Shown one piece after another: positions 9,575-19,050 of a stretch of DNA of 64,000 bases. Within the stretch, counting starts at the first letter, position 1. Every line of letters starts with the position of its first letter. Under the pieces are notes generated by a model. The model was not told the DNA's origin and did not search any database. It was given only the letters and a program-made list of their open reading frames with translations. This DNA is from Marinomonas rhodophyticola (GTDB taxonomy: Bacteria; Pseudomonadota; Gammaproteobacteria; Pseudomonadales; Marinomonadaceae). Position numbers and translations under genes: made by a program. The stretch lies in contig NZ_JAPEUL010000009.1 of NCBI RefSeq assembly GCF_026113935.1, forward strand, positions 454,501-518,500, read 5' to 3'.

Positions 9575-10425
9575 AATGATGCTCCCTTAGCGAAAATCTC
9601 ACGTGCTGCTTCAGAGGTAATTTGATGCTGCGTATCTACATTTTTTAGTCTGTTTAAAGAGGACTGAATCGCTTCGCTGCGGAAAGTATCTGGTACACCT
9701 TTGCGTAAGTACTCTTGTACTTTGTGACGAACGTCTATGACATCTGAGCTAAAAAAGTCGTCAACTAAACCAGTTGTATAACGTTGCTCGCCTCCGGTTA
9801 AACCCCAGATAAAAGGGCGATCACGAGAGTCATATTCACCCACGCCAGCTTCTTGCTCAATAACTTGTGGGCCGTTTAATCCAAGGCGACCTTCACGAGT
9901 CATTAATAAATAGCTGCACAGACCTGCGGTAATAGACATGCCACCAAAACAACCAACGGGACCCGTAATCAAGGCCACAACAGGTTGTAGTTTTCGTAAC
10001 GCCACAATGGCCGATTGAATCTCGGCAATCGCGGCCAAACCTAAATTGGCTTCTTGTAGACGAACACCACCGGTTTCAAACATTAATACAGCGGCAATGG
10101 ATTCTCCTGCTTGGTTCGCTTCAACGGCCAATTCAAGAACGCCCGCTATTTTTGCCCCAGCTACTTCACCCAAACTGCCACCCTGAAAGCTGCCATCAAT
10201 CGCGATAGCAATCACAGACTTGCCATCAATTGCACCACGAGCAACCACTACGCCATCATCAAACTGAGGCACAATGCCTTGTACTTCTAACCAAGGCGAA
10301 ATAACTCGGTCGAATGGTGTAACCAGTTCTCGCATTGAACCTGAGTCCAATATGTACTCAATGCGTTTTCTCGCACCTTGTTCAACAAAATTAGTGTTTA
10401 ATCTCGAGTCTTGAGGGTTACTCAT
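9571..10425 (-). CDS. mdcD: Malonate decarboxylase beta subunit
   Basis: Partner of MdcE in the biotin-independent decarboxylase. The carboxyltransferase beta-type fold has ARKRIEYILDSGS (residues 18-30), VIAIAIDGSFQGGSLGEVAGAKIAGVLELA, FETGGVRLQEANLGLAAIAE and ITGPVGCFGGMSITAGLCSY; the two glycine-rich turns form the oxyanion holes for the thioester. It has 284 intact residues. It overlaps mdcC by 8 bp. Confidence 0.92.
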   Translation of the reverse strand: MSNPQDSRLNTNFVEQGARKRIEYILDSGSMRELVTPFDRVISPWLEVQGIVPQFDDGVVVARGAIDGKSVIAIAIDGSFQGGSLGEVAGAKIAGVLELAVEANQAGESIAAVLMFETGGVRLQEANLGLAAIAEIQSAIVALRKLQPVVALITGPVGCFGGMSITAGLCSYLLMTREGRLGLNGPQVIEQEAGVGEYDSRDRPFIWGLTGGEQRYTTGLVDDFFSSDVIDVRHKVQEYLRKGVPDTFRSEAIQSSLNRLKNVDTQHQITSEAAREIFAKGASL

Positions 10426-10732
10426 AAGATGCCTCCTTGGTTAAGGCTTGCTCTAATGCTTGTTCTAAACGTAAACGAATCACACCCGGTGTTGCAGAAA
10501 AATCATGGATGTCCATGCGCATCATTGGTAAAGGCTGATTGGCTTCAATGCGTTCGATAAGAGCGAGCCATCGTTGCTCCCCCGCCGAGCTAGAAGAGTG
10601 GATATAGATGTCAGCTTGAGGACGATCGCTGTTATCAATCATGACTTCTAAATCACCTGACCCAACATAACCCACTAAGGTTTGATTAATGGGGGCTTTA
10701 CGAGCAGGGCGAACAATATGAAACGTATCCAT
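10418..10732 (-). CDS. mdcC: Malonate decarboxylase acyl carrier protein (delta subunit)
   Basis: Small carrier (104 residues) that holds acetyl and malonyl groups on a 2'-(5''-phosphoribosyl)-3'-dephospho-CoA arm. The modified serine is Ser25 in LVGYVGSGDLEVM. It sits between mdcB, whose product makes the prosthetic group precursor, and mdcD. There is a 13-bp gap to mdcB. Confidence 0.9.
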   Translation of the reverse strand: MDTFHIVRPARKAPINQTLVGYVGSGDLEVMIDNSDRPQADIYIHSSSSAGEQRWLALIERIEANQPLPMMRMDIHDFSATPGVIRLRLEQALEQALTKEASYE

Positions 10733-10745
10733 AAAAACTCCTAAA

Positions 10746-11643
10746 TTAGTGGTTGGTCTGGTGAGTCAGGCTGTCTATAAACAGGGTCGCAGCCAACAAA
10801 TCGGCAGCACCACCAGGAGAGGCATTTAATCGCAATAGGTCTTGCTCTAATTTGTTAAGCAACTGACGACCTAATAATGTGCCTGTCCCACCCGCATCAA
10901 GCACGGCATTAGCGCCTTGCTGCATAGTGTTTATCCCTTCAAGTCCTGCCCGTGACGCAACACAGGTGTCTGAAAGTCGCGTCATAATGGCGAGTAATGC
11001 GTTAAGCTGAGCGTCGGACTCTGAGTCGCCTCGAGCCTCGGCTGATGAATAACATAGGAAGACCGAGTTCTTGGATATGAGGAAAGCCTTGTTGCGCTTC
11101 TTCCTTCGCACCTGATAAGCCATATTGATGGCGAACTTGTAAGCCGTTACTTAGGTACACGGCTTTAAGTCCTTCGTCAGGTAAGTTTGCTAAACGCGCA
11201 GCGTCATTAAATAATTCATCAAGCGTGTTAGCTTTAGTCGCCGCGGCGACTAATAACCCTAATGCCCAGATTGCACCTTTATGAGTATTAACGCCGTTTG
11301 TCGCTTTGCGCATCGCCAGTTCCGCATCACGACCAAGGGCGCCAATATTACGACGCAGCTCAGAACCTATTGGGTGCAAGGTGGCAGCTTCAGCCATCTT
11401 GCAAAAGTAAGGTTCAAGGCAGTGAGCCGATTTTATTAACAAACCCACATCCATATCAGTGTGGGCACCAGAGCCTCGTGAATCCACGAGGGCTGGCTTC
11501 GGACTCAACATTGCTTCTTGCTTCAACGCTTGAGAAGCAAGTCGCGCAAGGCTCTTGGCATCAAGACGTCTTACCTTGGTCGCGTCCAGAGACAGTTCAT
11601 CTTTCAATAAGATGGTCATCACTAATTTTAGTAATATAGTCAT
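10746..11643 (-). CDS. mdcB: Triphosphoribosyl-dephospho-CoA synthase (one frameshift)
   Basis: Makes the prosthetic-group precursor of MdcC from dephospho-CoA and ATP (CitG/MdcB family). The N-terminal part has the conserved [17 protein letters not shown] and [13 protein letters not shown]. The C-terminal part, in another frame, has [26 protein letters not shown] and [17 protein letters not shown]. One indel near 11045 joins the frames; the sum of about 298 residues is normal. It abuts mdcA with 1 bp of overlap. Confidence 0.88.
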
Positions 11644-13305
11644 TACCAGCTCCGGAATTTAGCAGGTGGCTTATAGAGACCATTCGACCAAGTTTCAAGG
11701 TCTGAAATACTTGAAGCCGCCAACAAGTCTCGGCTAGCATCGCTTCTTCGAATGCCTAAATCTTCTGGGTAAGCAACCAAGCCATCCCGTCGTAATTGAG
11801 CGGTAACTTCAGGGTTTTGGCTGAGTCCCAGTGGCGTAACGCCAGCCACCGCTGCGATCATGGCTCGGCGTTGTTCTAGTGATTCGGCTTTGTATACATA
11901 AGCGATGCCTTCCTCGGTCAGAACGTGAGTTACATCGCTGGCATAAATCATCACCGGAGCCAATGGCATTTTGTAATCGCGCGCCATGGCCAAAGCATCG
12001 AGCCTCTTCGACAAAGGTCGACTTATTACTGTCTTGATAGGTTTCTACCATTTGGACGACAAGCTTGCGGCCTTTGCTTAACAAGGAATCATCGGGCTTC
12101 ATATCCAGCCAAGCGGGTGATGAATGTCTTCTTCCGCCTGGGTCATGACCCATATTTGGCGCGCCGCCAAAGCCGGCCAAACGACCTCGAGTGACGGTTG
12201 AAGAATTGCCATCGCCATCAACTTGTAACGTCGAGCCAATAAACATATCAACCGCGTATTGTCCTGCTAGCTGACAAAAGGCACGGTTAGAACGCATTGA
12301 GCCGTCTTTACCGGTAAAGAAAACATCCGGACGATTGGCAATATAATCTTCCATGCCGAGTTCGGTGCCGAAACAATGCACGCTTTCAACCCAGCCAGTT
12401 TCAATCGCTGGAATCAAGGTTGGATGAGGGTTTAATGTCCAATGGCGGCAAATTTTGCCTTTTAGTCCTAATGATTCGCCATAGGTCGGCAAGAGCAATT
12501 CAATGGCTGCGGTATTAAAGCCAATGCCATGATTTAGAGACTGCACTTGGTGTTTCGCGTAGATGCCTTTAATGGCCATCATGCCCATCAAAACTTGCAG
12601 CGGTGTAATAAGGCGAGGATCACGAGTAAACAAAGGTTCGATGAAGAAAGGTTGATCCGCTAAGACAATGTAATCGACCCAAGACGCCGGAATATCCACT
12701 CGCGGCAAGTCCGATACATCGTCGACAATTTCATTAACTTGGAAAATAACAATACCATCGCGAAATGCGGCCGCTTCAACTAGTGCGGGCGTGTCTTCGG
12801 TACTTGGTCCTGTATAAATATTGCCTAATCTGTCTGCTTTAAAACCCGCTAGTAGTGCAATATTTGGATTAAGATCTACGTAAAGTCGAGCATACAACTC
12901 GATATAGGTGTGTATCGCGCCAACTTCTAACAGGCCATCTTCCATTAGTTGGCCAATGCGTAAGCTTTGTGGGCCAGAAAAAGAGAAATCCAGTTTACGA
13001 GCAATACCCATTTCAAATAGATCCAAATGTTCGGATCGACTGATGCTAGGCATAATCATATGGAGGTTGTTGATTTTATCAGGGGAGACTTTTGCTAATG
13101 AACGAGAAAGGAAATCGGCTTGTTTCTGGTTATTGCCTTCTAGTACGACTTTATCACCAGGCTGTATTAGCTGCTCCATGGCAGCAACGATGTTCTCTGT
13201 TGGAATGATAGACCCGTCAACTAGATGACTAAGATCTGACATACGGCGTTCTTTATTTTGACGTCGGCTGAACCAATTATGTCCAGAATCAGTATTCGTT
13301 TGCAT
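11643..13305 (-). CDS. mdcA: Malonate decarboxylase alpha subunit (acetyl-S-ACP:malonate ACP transferase; one frameshift)
   Basis: CoA-transferase-like subunit that swaps acetyl for malonate on MdcC. ATG at 13305 follows AGGATG, and the basic start NWFSRRQNKERR resembles other MdcA proteins. Recognisable stretches are PGDKVVLEGNNQKQADFLS, GLKADRLGNIYTGPSTEDTP-like, VQSLNHGIGFNTAAIELLLP and GGAPNMGHDPGGRRHSSPAW. The frame breaks near 12003 and continues as DALAMARDYKMPLAPVMIYA to 11643; joined length is about 553 residues, as expected. First gene of the operon, transcribed away from mdcR. Confidence 0.9.
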
Positions 13306-13454
13306 CGCACTTCATCCTGTTTTTTTCTTTCACAGTATGAAGGAAGGCATTGTCTATCAATCAATGTGCTTGTGGAATCATTACTCTCATGCTAATAATC
13401 TTTGAAAAAAATAATAGAGAGCAGTGACGCTCTAAGAAAAAGCTGGAAAGAATT
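13306..13454. promoter_or_regulatory. Divergent promoter region between mdcA and mdcR
   Basis: 149 bp between the divergent malonate operon and its LysR regulator. This arrangement normally holds the LysR binding site; the stretch is AT-rich with several T-N11-A matches, but I cannot single out one operator with confidence. Confidence 0.5.
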
Positions 13455-14375
13455 ATGTTTGATGAAATGATCACCCTAAAGAAATTGGAAGTGTTTCTGA
13501 CCTTTATGAAAGTGGGCACTTTGTCTGAGGCGGCCGAGAAGCTGCAGCTCAGTTCAGTAAGTGTTCATCGGGCGATACACTCTCTTGAAGAAGGATTGAA
13601 GTGTCCTTTGTTTCGACAAGAAGGTCGATTACTGACGCCTTTACCCAGCGCTAGAGTGTTAGAGGAAAGGGTCACACAAGTATTAAATGATCTCCAAGAT
13701 GGGATCACCAGCACTCGAGAAGTCGCCGGTCTTTATTCCAATCAATTCAAATTAGGCGCGTTGTATTCGCTCACTATCAGCACATTACCGCAGCTAATCG
13801 CCGGTCTTAAACGCCGCAAAAGTGACTTAAATATCGAGCTATCATTAGGTTCAAATGCTTCTTTATTGGGCAAACTAAGGTCCTTTGAACTCGATGTGAT
13901 CCTGATCTCAGCGGAAAAAACCATTGATGATGTAGAGTATACCCATCTGCCTCTTTTTGAAGATGAGCTGATGTTGGCCGTGAGCTGTGATTCACCTCTC
14001 GCCAATAAGAGCCAAATTAAACTCGAGGATTTTCAGCACGAAAATTTTGTTACATTAACAGATGGTTTTGCTACTTCCGCAGACACCAAAAAAGTCTTTC
14101 AGCAAGCCGGGATACAACCCAATATTGCGATGGAATTAGGGGACATATTTTCGTTAATGAGCATGGTAAGTGGCGGTGTTGGCTACGCCATATTGCCACG
14201 TCGTGTAGAGCATGTCTTTGATACCAAAATAAAATTATTATCGATGGAAAATATGGCCGATATGAAACAGCAAGTCGTCATGGTGTGTCTAGCGAGTCGT
14301 GAAAGAGACCCTAGAATCTTAAACTGCATCGTTGAATGCCGTAATTACGCACGAGAATACAAAGCAAGAATGTGA
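13455..14375 (+). CDS. mdcR: LysR family regulator of the malonate operon
   Basis: LysR protein of 306 residues. The winged HTH is at residues 1-65 (TLSEAAEKLQLSSVSVHRAIHSLEE) and is followed by a periplasmic-binding-like effector domain (FKLGALYSLTISTLP through GGVGYAILPRRVE). It diverges from mdcA, and its gene position is the one mdcR holds in known mdc clusters; from those systems it is expected to activate the operon in the presence of malonate. GGAAAG precedes the ATG. Confidence 0.88.
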   Translation: MFDEMITLKKLEVFLTFMKVGTLSEAAEKLQLSSVSVHRAIHSLEEGLKCPLFRQEGRLLTPLPSARVLEERVTQVLNDLQDGITSTREVAGLYSNQFKLGALYSLTISTLPQLIAGLKRRKSDLNIELSLGSNASLLGKLRSFELDVILISAEKTIDDVEYTHLPLFEDELMLAVSCDSPLANKSQIKLEDFQHENFVTLTDGFATSADTKKVFQQAGIQPNIAMELGDIFSLMSMVSGGVGYAILPRRVEHVFDTKIKLLSMENMADMKQQVVMVCLASRERDPRILNCIVECRNYAREYKARM

Positions 14376-14520
14376 TGCAGGGGAACAACGAAATGGGTTT
14401 GTTCTTGTCCTTAATATATCGAGATCAATAACCTTTGACTCTGCATTATTTTTTCATAGAGAATGGCTCTCAAGTTCGTATTTTCAAATGCCCAACCTTA
14501 TATGATGAGGCAAAATCATT

Positions 14521-15678
14521 GTGACCATTGCTTCTGCACTTATTTCCAAACTGCCGTTAGTCGGCACGACTATTTTCACAAAAATGTCGGCGTTAGCCGC
14601 CGAAAAAGGCGCGATTAACCTGTCGCAAGGTTTCCCAGATTTCCCACCTGATGCTCGATTATTGGAACGTGCATCGCAGGCGATTTTAACCGGTAATAAT
14701 CAATATTCGCCTATGACTGGCTTGCCAATTTTAAGAGAAGCGATTGCCAGCTTGATCGAACATCATTACGACCGAAAAGTTAACGCGTTTGACGAGATTA
14801 CGGTGACGAGTGGTGCGTCGGAAGCCATTTTTGATGCGATTGCTGCGTTAGTGCATAACGGCGATGAAGTGATCTTGTTTGATCCCGCTTATGACTTGTA
14901 TGAGCCAGCAGTGACCTTAGCGGGTGGTGTTTGTCGTCGAGTGACCTTAACTGCGCCTGAGTTTCGCCCTGATTGGCAGGCGTTTGCTGATTTGCTTACT
15001 GATAAAACGCGTTTGGTCTTAATCAATACGCCACACAATCCGACCGGAAGCTGTTGGTTGGCGGAAGATTTAGAATCCTTATGGCAAGCGATTGCGAGCC
15101 GAGACATTTATGTACTGTCTGATGAAGTGTATGAATTTATTCACTTTGGTAAATCTGCAGTAAGTGTTCACCAACACCCTGAGCTAATTAAACGCAGCTT
15201 GGTAGTTTCTTCTTTTGGTAAAAGCTTTCACTTAACAGGTTGGAAAGTGGGCTACATTGTGGCACCAGCGGAATTAACCGTGGAACTGCGCAAAGTGCAT
15301 CAGTTTGTCTCCTTCTGTACCGCAACACCTTTGCAACAAGCCTTGGCGGAGCATCTTATTGCATTGCCTGAAGCGAGTGCTGATTTAGCGGTGTTCTATC
15401 AGCAAAAACGTGACGTACTGAGAAGCGCATTGGCTGGCAGCCGTTTTGCCTTATTGCCATGCGAGGGTACGTATTTTCAATTATTGGATTACAGCGCGAT
15501 CAGTGATTTGGACGACGTGGCGTTTTGTGAATGGTTAATTGACCAAGTCGGTGTCGCCGCGATTCCGATTAGTGTGTTTTATCAACAAGCTCCTAAAGAT
15601 CAGCGCCTGATTCGTTTGTGTTTTGCGAAGGAAGACAGCACTTTATTAGAAGCCGCCAGACGTTTGACGGCTTTATAA
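14521..15678 (+). CDS. Methionine-type PLP aminotransferase (YbdL-like)
   Basis: Class I/II fold-type I aminotransferase that in the YbdL group prefers methionine with 2-oxo acids. The start at GTG 14521 matches the family N-terminus (SKLPLVGTTIFTKMSALA, then INLSQGFPDF near residue 40). PLP-site motifs are NTPHNPTGSCW, LSDEVYEFI and SSFGKSFHLTGWKVGY, with the Schiff-base lysine in SFGKS near 237. At 385 residues it is intact. Its last 79 bp overlap the convergent GFA-family gene. Confidence 0.85.
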   Translation: MTIASALISKLPLVGTTIFTKMSALAAEKGAINLSQGFPDFPPDARLLERASQAILTGNNQYSPMTGLPILREAIASLIEHHYDRKVNAFDEITVTSGASEAIFDAIAALVHNGDEVILFDPAYDLYEPAVTLAGGVCRRVTLTAPEFRPDWQAFADLLTDKTRLVLINTPHNPTGSCWLAEDLESLWQAIASRDIYVLSDEVYEFIHFGKSAVSVHQHPELIKRSLVVSSFGKSFHLTGWKVGYIVAPAELTVELRKVHQFVSFCTATPLQQALAEHLIALPEASADLAVFYQQKRDVLRSALAGSRFALLPCEGTYFQLLDYSAISDLDDVAFCEWLIDQVGVAAIPISVFYQQAPKDQRLIRLCFAKEDSTLLEAARRLTAL

Positions 15679-16094
15679 AAGAGACCTACTGGAGGAAGCT
15701 GATCGAAGCAAGTTATTTCGTTCAGTTTTTCATCCCAGTTGGCACGGCTGTCCATGAATATATGGGCTTGTGGGGTGATATCGACCTCTGTGTCTAAGCA
15801 ACCCGCAGGAACGACGACTAAGCCGCGTGTTTTCGCATCTGTAGGCACATTGGAGCCACACACGGAGCAAAAAGTGCGAGCAAAGTTAGTATTTTCTAAA
15901 CGATAAAAACGGAGTCTATCTTCGCCACTCAACCAAGTAAGCGTAGCGCCCGGTGCAAATAAATTGGCGCAGTGTGCGGTGCCAGAGGTTTTTCGGCAAC
16001 GGCTGCAATGACAAAGGAAGAACTTCTTAAATTCGCCTTCCAACTCAAATTTAACGGCGCCACATAGGCAAGATCCAGTATGAAGGTGACTCAT
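15600..16094 (-). CDS. GFA-family zinc protein (glutathione-dependent formaldehyde-activating enzyme-like)
   Basis: CENP-V/GFA fold. Zinc ligands are visible as GSCLCGAV (residues 7-14), CHCSRCRKTSG (28-38) and CSVCGS (77-82). Most such proteins are small reductive or hydrolytic enzymes of unproven substrate; a formaldehyde-glutathione role should not be assumed. The protein runs about 25 residues beyond the usual family end, after FDQLPPVGL, into DNA that is antisense to the aminotransferase gene. The true stop may have been lost or hidden by an indel near 15680. Confidence 0.75.
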   Translation of the reverse strand: MSHLHTGSCLCGAVKFELEGEFKKFFLCHCSRCRKTSGTAHCANLFAPGATLTWLSGEDRLRFYRLENTNFARTFCSVCGSNVPTDAKTRGLVVVPAGCLDTEVDITPQAHIFMDSRANWDEKLNEITCFDQLPPVGLFYKAVKRLAASNKVLSSFAKHKRIRR

Positions 16095-16122
16095 AATTAC
16101 TCCGCCAAAAAGAGTTTTTAAA

Positions 16123-16399
16123 CTAAACGCCTACGGAAAACATACCTTCCAAATCATGTTTTGAATACGCTTGAAACGCCAACATGGTTTCTGTTTTCAA
16201 AATATAATCAATTTGAGCAAGGTGTTGCGTAACGAGTTTCAGACAGTTGGTCATTAGTTTGTACGCGGGCGATAGCAGCGATATCGTATGAACCACTGAC
16301 AGAATACACTTCAGATAAACCTTCGATAGACGCAAGTTTCTCAGCGACTTGGTTGATGTGCTTTTTCTCAACAGAAAGCATGATAATAGCGGTAACCAT
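16123..16399 (-). CDS. Stand-alone Lrp/AsnC ligand-binding domain protein (one frameshift)
   Basis: Small protein with only the RAM/AsnC effector-binding ferredoxin-like domain and no DNA-binding part: VTAIIMLSVEKKHINQVAEKL, SEVYSVSGSYDIAAIA, then after a frameshift near 16230 VTQHLAQIDYILKTETMLAF. The joined length of about 80 residues matches free-standing members of this family, which probably sense amino acids. The stop is at 16123. No clear partner gene is adjacent. Confidence 0.7.
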
Positions 16400-16579
16400 A
16401 AGTGTTTCCTCTTTGGATTGTTAATGTGCGCTGTTATTTGAATAAAACAAATTTCGAAGAATTAGTGCCAGCGAATAGTGGGGAATTAAAGCACCTTAAG
16501 CTGCGATTTACAAAGGAACAAAGAGGTAACTTATGTGGATAAACAGGAAAGTTAGGGTTGTTAAACGTTGCGTATAAGA

Positions 16580-16608
16580 AAGAATACGGCATGGCTGTAG
16601 CATGCCGT
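16580..16608 (-). terminator. Probable terminator of the flavodoxin-like gene
   Basis: ACGGCATG and CATGCCGT form an 8-bp stem around a 7-nt loop 21 bp after the stop at 16629. On the minus strand it is followed by T-rich sequence. The rest of 16400-16628 shows no gene. Confidence 0.5.
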
Positions 16609-16628
16609 TTGAAAAGTTAAAATATTAC

Positions 16629-17180
16629 TTAATTAAAGCGATTCACTATGTTAGCAACACGTTCGCCGTAAAGACGAGCTGTTTCTAGGTCGCCTTCAGG
16701 AATAGCATCATCCCCAGCGTCTGAAGGCGATTGGACTAAAACGCCCACAGAGCCACCTAGATTATTTACGTCGCTACGTGTCGCTGCAAGCGCATTGGCA
16801 GGTGGAAGTCCCAAACTTACCCAAATACCACCATGCTGTGATGCGAGTGTTTGCAGGTAAATAAGTGTGACTTGTTTGTCGCCATTTAAACTGGCGCTGT
16901 TGGTAAAACCAGCAAATACTTTGTCTTTCCACGCTTGGGTGAACCAAGCTTTAGAGGTAGCATCAGCGAATTTTTTAAATTGCCAAGGTGCACCACCCAT
17001 GTAAGTTGGCGCCCCAAAAATGATGGCGTCTGCTGCGTTCAAAGTATCCCAATCCGCGTCAGTAATATCACCATTTTCATCAATTTGAATGCTTTGCGCG
17101 TTAGCGCCCTTTGCAACATACTCTGCAACGCGTTTGGTATGTCCGTACCCAGAGAAGAAAACCACGACTGTCTTTTTCAT
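16629..17180 (-). CDS. Flavodoxin-like NAD(P)H:quinone oxidoreductase (WrbA-related)
   Basis: FMN-binding flavodoxin fold of 183 residues. The phosphate-binding loop is FFSGYGHTKRVAEYVA at residues 7-22; the flavin-ring loops are IFGAPTYMGGAPW near 55-67 and FTNSASLNGDKQVTL near 92. ATG at 17180 follows GGAG and is preferred over the longer frame to 17243. It diverges from an HxlR regulator with an operator-like repeat between them, an arrangement common for quinone-stress reductases. Confidence 0.8.
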   Translation of the reverse strand: MKKTVVVFFSGYGHTKRVAEYVAKGANAQSIQIDENGDITDADWDTLNAADAIIFGAPTYMGGAPWQFKKFADATSKAWFTQAWKDKVFAGFTNSASLNGDKQVTLIYLQTLASQHGGIWVSLGLPPANALAATRSDVNNLGGSVGVLVQSPSDAGDDAIPEGDLETARLYGERVANIVNRFN

Positions 17181-17278
17181 TACTCGCTCCAATGTTTTTT
17201 TAGATGAATTAATACGAGGTAAGGCTTCGTTTTTTTGAAACAAACTCGATAGTATGTTTTAGAAACTAACTATACAAT

Positions 17279-17306
17279 AAGTAACTTTTAGGTGACTAGG
17301 TTACTT
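17279..17306. promoter_or_regulatory. Candidate HxlR operator
   Basis: AAGTAAC and GTTACTT form a perfect 7-bp inverted repeat separated by 14 bases, 14 bp before the hxlR-type ATG at 17320 and within the divergent promoter region. Position and symmetry suit a dimeric winged-helix HxlR protein controlling itself and the reductase. Confidence 0.5.
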
Positions 17307-17319
17307 GAGAGAAACTACT

Positions 17320-17700
17320 ATGCAGAACAAGACAGATTTTCTAGCGTACAGTATTTATTCTAAAGATTGCCCTGCACGAGCTTTTTTTGATCGCCTTGCC
17401 GATCATTGGACCTTGTTAATTATTGGTTTACTGAGAAAAGAAGCGCTTCGATTTAATCAGATTAAAAGAGAAGTAGAAGGTATTTCACAAAAAGTTTTGT
17501 CACAAAAGCTTAAACAATTGGAACGAGATGGGCTGCTTACGCGAACCGCTTTTGCTACCGTTCCGGTAACCGTAGAGTATCAATTAACCGACTTAGGCCA
17601 TGATTTTGCTCAAACGATTGAACTGTTTGCTGATTGGGCAGAACAAAATATAGAGCAGGTAAAACAGGCGCAAAAAAATTACGATAATGCTAATGCCTAG
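17320..17700 (+). CDS. HxlR family winged-helix regulator
   Basis: 126-residue HxlR regulator. An N-terminal cysteine (SKDCPARAFFDRL, about residue 16) is at the position used as a redox or quinone sensor in HypR/QorR/YodB relatives. The winged helix is WTLLIIGLLRKEALRFNQIKREVEGISQKVLSQKLKQLERDGL (about 27-70), described here by its start and end. Divergent from the flavodoxin-like reductase, which it probably represses. ATG 17320 follows GAGAG; the TTG at 17305 is less likely. Confidence 0.8.
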   Translation: MQNKTDFLAYSIYSKDCPARAFFDRLADHWTLLIIGLLRKEALRFNQIKREVEGISQKVLSQKLKQLERDGLLTRTAFATVPVTVEYQLTDLGHDFAQTIELFADWAEQNIEQVKQAQKNYDNANA

Positions 17701-17712
17701 AAGCTGGCTATA

Positions 17713-19050
17713 TTAGTCGCTAATGTTTGTTCTAGGTTTTACATTTACTTCCACTTCAAAGCCGTCCTGTTTACCCATCGCTGGGGATCTGAGCTGCAAG
17801 GTAATTCCCGCACCTGTAGTAATGGCATCGACAATCGCTAGCCCCAAACCCGAGCCAGAAGCGGTCGTGTTTGCTCGCACAAACCGATTGCGCAACAAGG
17901 CGAGGTCTTGCGGTGCAACAAGATCGCACTCATTCATCACTCGCAGCGTTCCACCTTCCAGCAAACTCACTTCCACTGGACGATTAGCTCGACCATGTTT
18001 GAGCGCATTTTCAATCAAGTTACGCGCTAGAATGGCAAAGGCATCTGGGTCTAACAGAGAGTTAATGTCACTTGTCGGCAAGGTTAATTTGATGCTTTCT
18101 GGTGACTGACGAGTAAAGTCGCCCACTATCATCTTCAATATAGGCACAAGGTTATGCGGCTTTTGTGAAATAGCGCCACCGCCTTCCGCTTTGGCTAATT
18201 CGAGTAACTTCTCAGACTGTTTTGATAGACCTTTTAGAGAGCTTTCAACATCGGTAATTTGCAGTTTTAAATGCTCGTCTTGTGTGATCGATTTGATTCG
18301 TTGCACCTTGGCCAATGCGGTCGCCAGAGGTGTACGTAATTCATGGGCACTGTTGGCGGTAAAGCTGCGTTCTGCCTCTAATGTGCGACGTAGTCGTTCG
18401 AGCAAGCGATTGACGGCCACCGCAATGGGTTTAAATTCTTTGGGGAGTTTTTCCATTTCCACTGGCGATAAATTCCCTGCGCCACGTTTTTCAATAGCGT
18501 GTTGAAAGATAACGACTTTACGAAGAGACAATCGAATAATCCACCAGATACCTAACAAGCTAATTGGCGCTAAAAACAGTAAGGGAAGTAGCAACGCAAT
18601 CGCCGCCTCCATGAGGTCTTCTTCCCTGTGCTCTAGAGGTTCAGCCACTTCAATATAAACACGATGTTCTAATGCGGATGTGGTGTAAATTCGATGGGTC
18701 GAGGTGTTCGAGAAACCTATTTTTAGGGCTTCGCCAAATATCTGCGGATTGGCATCTTTTGAACGCAACAGCACATTGCCTTGCTGATCTTTAACCACAT
18801 AGGTGAGGTATTCATCATCATTTTCTAGCGTTGGGATGCCGAGCCAGTCATTGTTTTGTTGTTTAAAGGAATCGGCAATCACCAAGGGCAGAATATGTTG
18901 AGCAGACTTCTTGAGCGCTTTATCAAAGGACTCGTTCATCTCTTTTTGCACCACCAACCCCGAAGTGATGGCGCCGAACAACCAAAGTAATGAAACGCCC
19001 AAAGTTAGGCCGATGCTCAGACTTTTCTTTAAGCTAGCGTTAGTGCTCAT
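17713..19050 (-). CDS. Two-component sensor histidine kinase (QseC/PmrB type)
   Basis: Membrane sensor kinase of about 445 residues. The first TM is at about 9-32 (LSIGLTLGVSLLWLFGAI), a periplasmic domain of about 110 residues follows, and the second TM is near 155-178 (ALLLPLLFLAPISLLGIWWII). A HAMP-like linker leads to the H-box NSAHELRTPLATALA, then the N-box NLIENALKHG and a GSGLGLAIVD ATP lid. ATG 19050 is 11 bp inside the response regulator gene. The cognate system probably controls the nearby DUF2271/PepSY genes. Confidence 0.85.
   Translation of the reverse strand: MSTNASLKKSLSIGLTLGVSLLWLFGAITSGLVVQKEMNESFDKALKKSAQHILPLVIADSFKQQNNDWLGIPTLENDDEYLTYVVKDQQGNVLLRSKDANPQIFGEALKIGFSNTSTHRIYTTSALEHRVYIEVAEPLEHREEDLMEAAIALLLPLLFLAPISLLGIWWIIRLSLRKVVIFQHAIEKRGAGNLSPVEMEKLPKEFKPIAVAVNRLLERLRRTLEAERSFTANSAHELRTPLATALAKVQRIKSITQDEHLKLQITDVESSLKGLSKQSEKLLELAKAEGGGAISQKPHNLVPILKMIVGDFTRQSPESIKLTLPTSDINSLLDPDAFAILARNLIENALKHGRANRPVEVSLLEGGTLRVMNECDLVAPQDLALLRNRFVRANTTASGSGLGLAIVDAITTGAGITLQLRSPAMGKQDGFEVEVNVKPRTNISD

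Noticed and set aside
11298-11639. 113-codon frame antisense to mdcB
   Set aside because: Shadow of mdcB; no start signal or homologous motif.
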